Below are positions 7,790-14,235 of a stretch of 25,252 nt of DNA, one piece after another. The stretch is from positions 1-25,252 of the forward strand of contig DIAS01000086.1 of NCBI GenBank assembly GCA_002415855.1, in the 5' to 3' direction. The notes beneath the pieces were generated by a model, which did no database searches, had not been told where the DNA came from, and saw only the letters and a program-made list of their open reading frames with translations. The DNA is from Bacteroidales bacterium UBA5072. Its GTDB lineage: Bacteria > Bacteroidota > Bacteroidia > Bacteroidales > UBA10428. Every line of letters begins with the position of its first letter. The stretch's first letter is position 1. A program made the translations under genes and the position numbers.

Positions 7790-8361
7790 AGATATTCCTT
7801 CAACGCCTCCCTCAGCTTCGAGAGGGCCCTGTAAATCTGAACTTTTACCGTGTTTTCCGAAATATTGAGCTTTTGCGCGATCTCACGGTGCGACAATTCT
7901 TCCTTCCGGCTCATGATGAATATTTTACCGCATTCCGCAGGCAGTTGTCCGATTGCCTTTTCAATTTCATCATCCAGTTCTGCCAATTGCAGGACCATTG
8001 ACGGCACATCATCGAATGACTGCGGCATTAGCGCATTAAGATTGTTCATGGTTTCAGTATCCAGGTTCTCAAACCTCCTCCTTGTCCGCGTAAGATAATT
8101 GATGCAGCTGTTATATACGCTGCGGTACAGATAACCTTTCAGGGAGATGGTGGCTGCCATGATCTGGGGTTGTTCCCATATCTTAACAAAAAGGTCTGAT
8201 ACCAGGTCCTCGGCAGTTTCAACGGAACCTACATATCCCCTGGCAAATCTGCATAAACCGGTATAATAGCTATCAAAGAGCATTTTAAAGGCCTGATAGT
8301 CTCCTTTTTGAATTGCATTCACCAGGTATATGTCCGTTTCACTCAGCATGCCAGTCAGCAT
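7786..8361 (-). CDS. ECF-type RNA polymerase sigma factor
   Basis: The protein has 191 residues from the ATG at 8361. The frame is open for four more codons to a TTG, and an ATG at 8349 is equally plausible. Region 2 covers roughly the first 80 residues (AFKMLFDSYYTGLCRFARGYVGSVETAEDLVSDLFVKIWE), and region 4 the last 60 or so (LPAECGKIFIMSRKEELSHREIAQKLNISENTVKVQIYRALSKLREAL), with a clear helix-turn-helix. The protein matches the Bacteroidota group of ECF sigma factors that pair with FecR and SusC. The stop overlaps the start of the fecR frame (TAATG), so translation may be coupled. The inferred target is the susC promoter in the 6338-6520 gap. The upstream gap 8374-8510 shows no convincing TAnnTTTG promoter. 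Confidence 0.94.
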   Translation of the reverse strand: MLTGMLSETDIYLVNAIQKGDYQAFKMLFDSYYTGLCRFARGYVGSVETAEDLVSDLFVKIWEQPQIMAATISLKGYLYRSVYNSCINYLTRTRRRFENLDTETMNNLNALMPQSFDDVPSMVLQLAELDDEIEKAIGQLPAECGKIFIMSRKEELSHREIAQKLNISENTVKVQIYRALSKLREALKEYL

Positions 8362-8510
8362 ATAAATTACCAAAAAAATTTTACTTGTCGTGTAATCCTT
8401 TTTAATTTAAAATGTGTCTTTATAACAGAATGTGATAAATGATAAGGGCATTTTGATCATGGGGTTTTTATTTGGAGTAGTTTTTAATTAGTTAGTTAGG
8501 GTTAAATGCG

Positions 8511-8529
8511 ACCCCGCCGATGGCGGGGT
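8511..8529. terminator. GC-rich hairpin directly after the aldolase stop
   Basis: ACCCCGCC (8511-8518) and GGCGGGGT (8522-8529) pair around a 3-base loop. The stem abuts the aldolase stop codon. The T-run lies on the plus-strand side (ATTTTTTT from 8531), so on the transcribed minus strand the stem has an A-run before it and no T-run after it. It is a poor canonical terminator for the aldolase, but may still separate the rha genes from the sigma-factor unit. Confidence 0.4.
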
Positions 8530-9857
8530 TATTTTTTTAAGAATACTTTTCTGAGTTCCTCCACCTGCTGATCATTGATCGGCACCAGGTTACCAATCGG
8601 TTTAGCCAGCACCAGCGATTTGGCACTGAATTCCGCCACCTCGAGCCGGTCGAATGTCTGCAGCAATTTATCGCCCGTGATCAGCACGGAATCATTCTGA
8701 ATCAGAATCGCCGGGGTATTGAATGACAGCAACTCCGGAATGTTTTTACTTCCGATGAAATGAGAACCAAAAGGAAGTGAAGGTATATCCTGCAGGAAAA
8801 TCCAGCTTTCAGGGATCGTCCTGACATCGAGCAATGACCGGGTTACACCGAAAGCCATCAGGTAAGGTGATTGGGTTAGGATGATGGAATTGATGCCGGG
8901 ATTTCTCCGGTAGATTTCCTGGTGCAGCCAGGTGGCACGACTAGGGATCTTTCCGGGCTCACGCAATCCTCCCCTGATCTGCACAACGTCGCCGATCTGC
9001 AGATCCCACCGCGGAACATTTGTCGGGGTGATCAGGAAATCGTTATCATGCCACCTTACCGAGACCGTTCCGTAAGTACTGATCATCAGTCCCTGGTCGC
9101 AGGCTCTGTGAACAATTCTACAGATCTCGGTGCGTTTTTCCCGCTCATCCGAAGGGTGACTAACTGTTTTCATTTCGGGCAGCAATCCCGGTATCTGGGC
9201 CTCAAAATCCTCGATCTGCTCATCAGTAAGGTACTTTGGGTCACCAATGGTTTTGCCGAACAAGATTGTCCTCGCACAGAACTCAAGGGTTTCAAAACGC
9301 TGAAAGGCATCCACAAGATCGGAACCACCCAGGACTGTTCCATGGTTTTCCATGATGATGGCTTTAAATCCCTTTTTAAACTCCGCTGCTATTCTTTCGC
9401 CAAGCACCTGACTTCCGGGTAATTCATAGGATGCGTAACCAATTGGTCCGCAGATGTACTTGGCCTGGCTGATGATATTCGTATCAGGTATCTCGTGTAC
9501 GATGCTGAAAGAGACCAGCGCCGGAGGGTGGGCATGAATAATGGCCTTGACGTCGGATCGTATCTCATAAATTGCCTTATGGAACGGAAATTCAGAAGAT
9601 GGCTTGTGCCTGCCCTGGATGGTGCCGTCACGCTTTACGCACACGATATCCGAGGGCCTGAGAGAACCTTTGTCAATTGCCGAAGGTGTTACCCAGATGT
9701 CACCATTTTCATCAATCACCGAAATGTTTCCACCCGATGTGGTTGTCATGCCCCGTTTATAGATCCGACTGATGATCAGCGCGATCTGGTCACGGGGGTG
9801 CATGAGTTGGGGATCCAGTATATCATTCATAATTTGCTTTAGCCTTTTTTGAAACAT
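8529..9857 (-). CDS. Tandem class II aldolase/adducin protein, probable rhamnulose-1-phosphate aldolase
   Basis: The protein has 442 residues, about twice the usual size, and consists of two class II aldolase domains. Domain 1 (about 15-215) has the complete zinc site and base: E89 in PSSEF, H108 and H110 in IIHAHPP, and H172 in MENHGTVLGG. Domain 2 (about 238-430) aligns to it, but the matching positions read A308 (PSRAT), T328 and S330 (ILTQSPY) and D389 (QNDSVLITG), so every metal or catalytic residue is lost. Known members of the family cleave L-rhamnulose-1-P or L-fuculose-1-P to DHAP and L-lactaldehyde. The rhamnose isomerase and kinase upstream make rhamnulose-1-P the likely substrate. 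Domain 2 may act structurally in the oligomer. The start could also be the ATG at 9830. Confidence 0.85.
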   Translation of the reverse strand: MFQKRLKQIMNDILDPQLMHPRDQIALIISRIYKRGMTTTSGGNISVIDENGDIWVTPSAIDKGSLRPSDIVCVKRDGTIQGRHKPSSEFPFHKAIYEIRSDVKAIIHAHPPALVSFSIVHEIPDTNIISQAKYICGPIGYASYELPGSQVLGERIAAEFKKGFKAIIMENHGTVLGGSDLVDAFQRFETLEFCARTILFGKTIGDPKYLTDEQIEDFEAQIPGLLPEMKTVSHPSDEREKRTEICRIVHRACDQGLMISTYGTVSVRWHDNDFLITPTNVPRWDLQIGDVVQIRGGLREPGKIPSRATWLHQEIYRRNPGINSIILTQSPYLMAFGVTRSLLDVRTIPESWIFLQDIPSLPFGSHFIGSKNIPELLSFNTPAILIQNDSVLITGDKLLQTFDRLEVAEFSAKSLVLAKPIGNLVPINDQQVEELRKVFLKK

Positions 9858-9942
9858 GCAATATCCAGGTATCAGGTTGTAGGTAATTGATAAACGGCGT
9901 TCGGTTCATGTTTTCATGATTCGCCCTTCGACTTCGCTCATG

Positions 9943-9992
9943 CTTCGACTCCGCTCAGCATGACGTGCCGGTCACACTGAGTGGAGTCGAAG
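9943..9992. repeat. REP-like inverted repeat, CTTCGACTCCGCTCAG family, copy 1
   Basis: The left arm (9943-9964) begins CTTCGACTCCGCTCAGCATG, and the right arm (9971-9992) is its inverse with three differences; the spacer is six bases. A further partial arm (CTTCGACTTCGCTCATG) lies just left, at about 9927-9943. It occupies the kinase-aldolase gap. The same core returns in the next gap of the operon and again near 20440. Confidence 0.8.
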
Positions 9993-10002
9993 CATTTTCC
10001 GA

Positions 10003-11373
10003 TCACTTATTACCTATTATCGGTTTCAAACCCAGATCAATTGACGGCATTTCACTGCCGAACGCCGCCTCCCAAACCACCATGGCAGCACCCAGCGCGG
10101 TGGCATTGTCAATCTCCGAGGTATAAACCTTTTTACCGGGTAAACGGGCGGCCAGTAAGCGGACAAACAGCTCATTACCTGCAAAACCACCGGAAATATA
10201 TACCGTTTTGGCATGATCCTCCGTTGGTATAATGAGATTCAGCGATTCCATGCACAAATCTACCAGGTCAAGCATGAGCTGGTGATAAGCATCGGCAAAT
10301 GTCAGGAAATGAGCCGGGTCGACAGACGAATCAACATAATCTGCCGGAACACCCTGCCGGAAAAAGACCCGTCCCTTGCTGCTCATTAGCAACCTGTCGA
10401 TCTTCTCGCTGGTTGTTTTAATCGTTTTGTAGTGCCCTGCAACGACCCCAAAATACGCGCTTAGTCTTCCTACATTCACATCATGGATATGTCCCAGAAA
10501 CAGCCTCGATGATTTCACCTGTTGCTGCTGTATACTCATATAACAAAGTGAATCCCTGCGCAATTGCCCCGCTGTCAAAGGTTCCTTGTTGAAAGGATTC
10601 ATGAAGATGCACCAGGTACCTGTTGAAATGAGGATAAACTCCTCCCCGGAGCCTTTAAAATAGGGCACCAGTGATGCAGAACTGTCGTGTATGCCAATAC
10701 CGGTCTTTACCGGATGATTCTCGATCAAGACATCGAAAATTGTTGAATTCGGGACCGGCTGCGGAAGTATTATACCTTCCGCTTCAAGCCACGGGTGGTA
10801 CCGGTTGTTATCGAAGTCCCACAATGCGGTATGACATCCGATCGAGGTGTATTCGGAGGTAACTTTTCCCGAGAAACAATAGCTTACATACTGGGGTAAG
10901 TGAAGAATGTCCTTAACCTTACCAAAAACGTCGCTTTTCTTCCGTTTCAGCCAAAGGATCTGTAATCCTGAATTCAGCATCCCCAAAGCCGGAGAGGCTG
11001 TATTCCTGCTGAACTCTTCCACGCCACCGTATGATTCATAGAATCCATCCATTACATCATCCGGCATGGGTTTCAGATAATTATATACCGGCGTCAGCCT
11101 TTTCCCCTGATTATCGAGATACATCAGCGTGGCCCCATACGTAGCAAAATTAAGCGCTTTGATAACAAAAGCCTCATTTTGCGCGATGCCCTCCAGACAA
11201 CTTTGCATCCAGTCTTCCAGTTTATCAATATCATCGCAGGGAAAACCATCCTCATCGGTTATCTCTACAAATTTCTCCTCTTCCTGGTAGACAAGCTTGA
11301 GATCCTCATCGAAAAGCAGAAACTTCTTGTTGGTCTTCCCGATATCAAATATGGCAATTACTTCCCTGTGCAT
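10003..11373 (-). CDS. rhaB: FGGY-family carbohydrate kinase, probable L-rhamnulokinase
   Basis: The protein has 456 residues with the two-lobed FGGY/actin-like kinase fold. The N-terminal phosphate loop reads IAIFDIGKTNKKFLLFD (7-22). GIGIHDSSASLVPYF (225-239) carries the catalytic Asp230. ILISTGTWCIFMNPF (247-261) is the second nucleotide-binding region, and VYISGGFAGNELFVRL followed by DNATALGAAM near the C-terminus is the adenosine region. FGGY kinases phosphorylate sugars in the cytoplasm. Position between the rhamnose isomerase and a class II aldolase makes L-rhamnulose the likely substrate, giving L-rhamnulose-1-P. The substrate is therefore inferred from context; fuculose or xylulose kinase activity is not excluded from sequence alone. 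The flanking gaps (145 and 147 bases) each hold a REP-like repeat. Confidence 0.87.
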   Translation of the reverse strand: MHREVIAIFDIGKTNKKFLLFDEDLKLVYQEEEKFVEITDEDGFPCDDIDKLEDWMQSCLEGIAQNEAFVIKALNFATYGATLMYLDNQGKRLTPVYNYLKPMPDDVMDGFYESYGGVEEFSRNTASPALGMLNSGLQILWLKRKKSDVFGKVKDILHLPQYVSYCFSGKVTSEYTSIGCHTALWDFDNNRYHPWLEAEGIILPQPVPNSTIFDVLIENHPVKTGIGIHDSSASLVPYFKGSGEEFILISTGTWCIFMNPFNKEPLTAGQLRRDSLCYMSIQQQQVKSSRLFLGHIHDVNVGRLSAYFGVVAGHYKTIKTTSEKIDRLLMSSKGRVFFRQGVPADYVDSSVDPAHFLTFADAYHQLMLDLVDLCMESLNLIIPTEDHAKTVYISGGFAGNELFVRLLAARLPGKKVYTSEIDNATALGAAMVVWEAAFGSEMPSIDLGLKPIIGNK

Positions 11374-11427
11374 GTTTTATAGGATATGATTATGACCCGT
11401 GATAAGTGACATGTAATTTTTAACGGG

Positions 11428-11477
11428 CTTCGACTCCGCTCAGCCTGAAAGTCGGGTCACACTGAGCGAAGTCGAAG
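11428..11477. repeat. REP-like inverted repeat, CTTCGACTCCGCTCAG family, copy 2
   Basis: The left arm begins at 11428 (CTTCGACTCCGCTCAGCCTG) and the right arm is 11456-11477 (GTCACACTGAGCGAAGTCGA). The arms face as in copy 1. It lies in the isomerase-kinase gap, so the mRNA of the rha operon would carry one such stem in each gap. Confidence 0.78.
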
Positions 11478-11490
11478 TGCTCTTCTTCCC

Positions 11491-11518
11491 TGTCCCTCGT
11501 TCCTCGTCCCTTGTCCCT
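11491..11518. repeat. Degenerate 7-bp tandem repeat (YGTCCCT)x4
   Basis: Four units read TGTCCCT, CGTTCCT, CGTCCCT and TGTCCCT, with a decayed fifth on the left. The array ends two bases before the isomerase stop codon and makes an all-purine stretch, apart from C at the unit ends, on the transcribed strand. Confidence 0.7.
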
Positions 11519-11520
11519 TT

Positions 11521-12789
11521 TCATATACGTTTGCTCAATACATCCTTCTCATACTGCTGTATCACTGGTATATAATCCTCAGCCACCGGTACATTGCTCG
11601 TGAGGCAGTAATAGTTGTAAACCGCACCCAGCGGCTTGGTTTTCATTACCTCCATCAGGGCAAGGCGTTCGAAGTTTTGTCCGGCCTCCTCGTATTTTCT
11701 CAATGTTTCAGTTGGTTCCAGCAAAGCATAAAGGAAAGCCAGCTGGGCAGCACGTGTTCCGATTACATAAGCGCCGATGCGATTCAGGCTGGCGTCGAAA
11801 TAATCCAGTCCTACATTCACCCGGTGCAACGCATTGCAACGAACAATTTCCTGTGCGATCAACTGGATCTCGTCGTTGAATATCACCACATGGTCGCTGT
11901 CCCACCTTACACCGCGGGTAACATGCAGCAATAATTCATCCACATATTGCAGAACCGAAGAAATCTTGTCCCCTACCTGCTCTGTGGGATGAAAATGACC
12001 GTTGTCCAGACAGATCAGCTTGTTGTTCTTGATGGCATAGCCCAGGTAGAACTCGGCCGATCCCACCACCATGGATTCCGAACCGATACCAAACAGTTTG
12101 CTTTCAATGGCATCCTTCAGGTATGCTTTCGGGTATTCCGTTGCAAATATTTCATCAAGTGATTGTTTCAGCAACGCACGGTGAGCATTTCTGTCGACCG
12201 GAATGTCCTTTGATCCGTCGGGTACCCAGATGTTGTTCACTGAAGGTGTACCCAATTGTTTGCCCATTTCAGCTGCAATCCTCCGTGTGCGTTTGGTATG
12301 CTCAATCCAGAACTTACGGTATTTCTCATTCTTGCTCGAAAGCGTAAACCCGTCATCAGCATAGGGATGAGAGAAGCAGGTCGGGTTAAAATCCAGGCCG
12401 GTTTCATGTTTTTTAGCCCAGTCGATCCAGCTCTGAAAGTGCTTCACCTCGATCTGATCGCGGTCCACCTTCTCCCCTTTGAAATCACCGTATATGGCAT
12501 GCAGGTTGAGGCGCTGCTTGCCGGGCAGAAGTGACATTACTTTGTCGATGTCCTGGCGGAGGTGATCAATGGTACGGGCCTTCCCGGGATAATTCCCGGT
12601 TGCCTGGATACCACCCCCGCCGAGTATGGCATCGGGTGTTTCAAAACCGCCTACATCATCGGTTTGCCAGCAGTGCAGGCTGATTTTCACCTGGTCGAGT
12701 TTCTTCAGGGCTGCCTCAGTATCCACACCAAATGTCGCGTACTGTTCTTTTGCATCGTTGTAGGCCAGTATTACTTTGTCTTTGTCCAT
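11521..12789 (-). CDS. rhaA: L-rhamnose isomerase
   Basis: The protein has 422 residues from the ATG at 12789. It converts L-rhamnose to L-rhamnulose in the cytoplasm, the first catabolic step. The core metal-site motifs of the family are intact: GSAEFYLGYA (E246), CLDNGHFHPTE (D262, H265, H267), VRWDSDHVV (D297, D299) and NVGLDYFDASLNRIGAYVIGTRA (D329). Length agrees with known RhaA proteins (about 420). The frame is open further upstream through the 9-bp repeat array, where it would encode repeated Gln-Gln-Ser, but that is not part of the enzyme. It is the first gene of the minus-strand rha block and is divergent from the AraC regulator. (The same enzyme is called RhaI in Bacteroides.). Confidence 0.96.
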   Translation of the reverse strand: MDKDKVILAYNDAKEQYATFGVDTEAALKKLDQVKISLHCWQTDDVGGFETPDAILGGGGIQATGNYPGKARTIDHLRQDIDKVMSLLPGKQRLNLHAIYGDFKGEKVDRDQIEVKHFQSWIDWAKKHETGLDFNPTCFSHPYADDGFTLSSKNEKYRKFWIEHTKRTRRIAAEMGKQLGTPSVNNIWVPDGSKDIPVDRNAHRALLKQSLDEIFATEYPKAYLKDAIESKLFGIGSESMVVGSAEFYLGYAIKNNKLICLDNGHFHPTEQVGDKISSVLQYVDELLLHVTRGVRWDSDHVVIFNDEIQLIAQEIVRCNALHRVNVGLDYFDASLNRIGAYVIGTRAAQLAFLYALLEPTETLRKYEEAGQNFERLALMEVMKTKPLGAVYNYYCLTSNVPVAEDYIPVIQQYEKDVLSKRI

Positions 12790-12810
12790 AATGTAGAATA
12801 TTTTATAAAG

Positions 12811-12959
12811 TTGTGATTGTTGTGACTGTTGTGACTGTTGTGACTGTTGTGATTGTTGTGATTGTTGTGACTGTTGTGATTGTTGTGATTGTTGTGATTG
12901 TTGTGATTGTTGTGATTGTTGTGATTGTTGTGATTGTTGTGATTGTTGTGATTGTTGTG
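12811..12959. repeat. 9-bp minisatellite (TTGTGAYTG)x16.5 upstream of rhamnose isomerase
   Basis: Sixteen full units of TTGTGATTG or TTGTGACTG plus five bases form an uninterrupted array. The variant with C occurs only in units 2, 3, 4 and 7 counted from the isomerase side; units 8-16 are identical. The array ends 21 bases before the isomerase ATG and, by the promoter predicted here, lies in the transcribed leader. The unit is three codons long, so all frames stay open through it (QQS, NNH and ITT products), but no real protein is implied. Confidence 0.97.
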
Positions 12960-12998
12960 CGCGTGCGTATAATTTTGTAATTTGGCAAAATAAAAAAT

Positions 12999-13030
12999 CA
13001 AATATATTATTCATCTGGTGTGATTTCAAT
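12999..13030 (-). promoter_or_regulatory. Predicted Bacteroidota-type promoter for rhamnose isomerase
   Basis: On the minus strand ATTG (13027-13030) is followed after exactly 20 bases by TATATTTG (12999-13006), a full match to the TAnnTTTG -7 element with a 3/4 match to the TTTG -33 element. Transcription would start near 12992 and give a leader of about 200 nt that contains the repeat array. Confidence 0.5.
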
Positions 13031-13048
13031 ACATAAACTGAATAAATA

Positions 13049-13058
13049 TTTGTACAAA
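13049..13058. promoter_or_regulatory. Palindrome TTTGTACAAA in the divergent regulator/isomerase region
   Basis: This perfect 10-bp palindrome lies 14 bases before the AraC-family start codon. On the plus strand its TTTG ends a near match (AATATTTG) to the -7 element, so it could be the regulator's own promoter, an operator, or both. No -33 element was found at the right distance. Confidence 0.3.
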
Positions 13059-13071
13059 ATGATATCGGATA

Positions 13072-13950
13072 ATGCACTATAGCTTCAAATACCTTACCCA
13101 CAATCCCGATGATTCAAATTGGGGAATGTACCTCACGGTGACAGGGACAGCCAGGGTCGAACCTGAAGCGGCTTACCCGCCGACAGGCCATCCTACGGGC
13201 TATCATTTCAACTGGAACAATGGCCGGATCCTGCAGGAATATCAGATCAATTACATTACTGAAGGGGAGGGTATAATGGAAACACGGGAGGGTTCCTTTC
13301 CAATCCGTGAGGGATCCGTGATCCTTCTCAGGCCCAACGTGTGGCACCGTTACAAGCCCCTGCGGCAAACAGGATGGGTGGAGCATTATGTAGGTTTTAT
13401 GGGCGAAATTGCGGAAAGAATGATACGATCCTCTGTAATTCTGACTGATTCACCTGTTCTGCAAATCGGATTCCAGGAGAACATCATCAACAGTTTCCGG
13501 GACATCCTCAACCATGTGCAAACCGAAAGGCCCGGATTCCACCAGGTTTGTTCCGGTCTGGTAATACAGATCCTGGGTCAGATTATTTCCACAAAGAAAA
13601 ATGAGAATTTTCAGCACAGCCTGATTGAAAAAACAATTCAGAAGGCGTGCACGATCATCCGCGACAATCCATCAAAAAACCTCAACATCGAAGATCTTGC
13701 CAGGGATCTGGGAGTCAATTATTCACTCTTTCGAAAGGCCTTCAAAAAGTACACCGGATTATCCCCCATGCAGTACCATACCTCGCTGCGACTGAAACAG
13801 GCCATATACCTGCTTACCAATACCGATCTCAGTGTCAAGGAGATTTCCTTTGACCTCGGTTTTTGTTCGGTATTTTATTTCAGCAAGCTTTTCAAGCTGA
13901 AGACCAACCAGACACCGAGTGAGTACAGGAGGGGAAACAGGAGTAATTGA
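13072..13950 (+). CDS. AraC-family transcriptional regulator, probable RhaR-like activator
   Basis: The protein has 292 residues. The N-terminal half is a cupin-type sugar-sensing domain (about 40-110: GRILQEYQINYITEGEG, SVILLRPNVWHRYKP). The C-terminal 100 residues are the two-HTH AraC DNA-binding domain: LNIEDLARDLGVNYSLFRKAF for the first HTH and DLSVKEISFDLGFCSVFYFSKLF for the second, with the family ending NQTPSEYR. It is transcribed away from the rhamnose isomerase gene across a 282-base intergenic region. In Bacteroides thetaiotaomicron the rhamnose operon is controlled by an AraC-type activator, RhaR, so the same role is inferred here, with L-rhamnose as the likely ligand. The ligand cannot be seen from sequence. 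Confidence 0.9.
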   Translation: MHYSFKYLTHNPDDSNWGMYLTVTGTARVEPEAAYPPTGHPTGYHFNWNNGRILQEYQINYITEGEGIMETREGSFPIREGSVILLRPNVWHRYKPLRQTGWVEHYVGFMGEIAERMIRSSVILTDSPVLQIGFQENIINSFRDILNHVQTERPGFHQVCSGLVIQILGQIISTKKNENFQHSLIEKTIQKACTIIRDNPSKNLNIEDLARDLGVNYSLFRKAFKKYTGLSPMQYHTSLRLKQAIYLLTNTDLSVKEISFDLGFCSVFYFSKLFKLKTNQTPSEYRRGNRSN

Positions 13951-13951
13951 A

Positions 13952-13978
13952 TAATGTGCAAACCTGCCCGACGGCAGG
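13952..13978 (+). repeat. CCTGCC/GGCAGG palindromic repeat, second copy
   Basis: CCTGCC (13963-13968), loop CGAC, GGCAGG (13973-13978). With the 11 bases before it, the unit TAATGTGCAAACCTGCC equals that at the sigma/FecR junction. It begins one base after the AraC stop codon. A partial inverse copy (GTGTGCAAAT) follows at 13982-13991. Confidence 0.7.
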
Positions 13979-14011
13979 CGGGTGTGCAAATCACTGCTGT
14001 CCGGTAAATTC

Positions 14012-14170
14012 AATAATTCAACCGCTACGCGGTTGAGTGGTTTTTATATCATGCTGTTCTACAATAATTTGTCCTCTACGAGGACAGGAACAACTTCGTA
14101 GAAGTCGCATTATTGTAGAAAATGAAAAATCAACCCCTCCTCTCAGGCAACCTCATAGGTTGAATTATTT
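14012..14170. repeat. 159-bp nested inverted-repeat element (MITE-like)
   Basis: The outer ends are a perfect 12-bp inverted repeat, AATAATTCAACC (14012-14023) and GGTTGAATTATT (14159-14170). Inside is a second perfect 12-bp pair, TTCTACAATAAT (14057-14068) and ATTATTGTAGAA (14109-14120). Inside that are two small hairpins, GTCCTC-TAC-GAGGAC (14071-14085) and ACTTC-GTA-GAAGT (14093-14105). No reading frame of note lies in it. Together with 13951-14011 it fills the gap between the AraC and helicase genes. Confidence 0.75.
14018..14045 (+). terminator. Intrinsic-terminator-like hairpin after the AraC gene
   Basis: TCAACCGC (14018-14025) pairs with GCGGTTGA (14029-14036) around TAC, followed by GTGG and five or more T. 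It lies 68 bases past the AraC stop and could end that transcript. It is also the left part of the nested repeat element. Confidence 0.55.
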
Positions 14171-14235
14171 CAAATGTTAAAGACTATTTCATGTATTTTT
14201 ACCGGACAACAGTGATTGATAAATTAACAAATTAC

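Noticed and set aside
8512..8540. Canonical intrinsic terminator for the aldolase
   Set aside because: The stem is good, but the T-run is on the plus-strand side, where no gene runs into it. On the minus strand no T-run follows, so it is listed only as a low-confidence hairpin.
8922..9422. 166-codon plus-strand open frame inside the aldolase gene
   Set aside because: It is antisense to conserved aldolase motifs in both domains and has no features of its own.
12811..12959. CRISPR array or CRP binding sites
   Set aside because: Units are 9 bp and adjoining, without spacers, so this is not CRISPR. TGTGA occurs in every unit but has no inverted TCACA partner, and it follows from the repeat unit.
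12771..13101. Coding extension of the isomerase or a separate Asn/His or Gln/Ser repeat protein through the 9-bp array
   Set aside because: The array unit is three codons long with no stop, so all frames stay open by composition alone. The isomerase family starts at the ATG at 12789, and a promoter-like element lies within the supposed extension.
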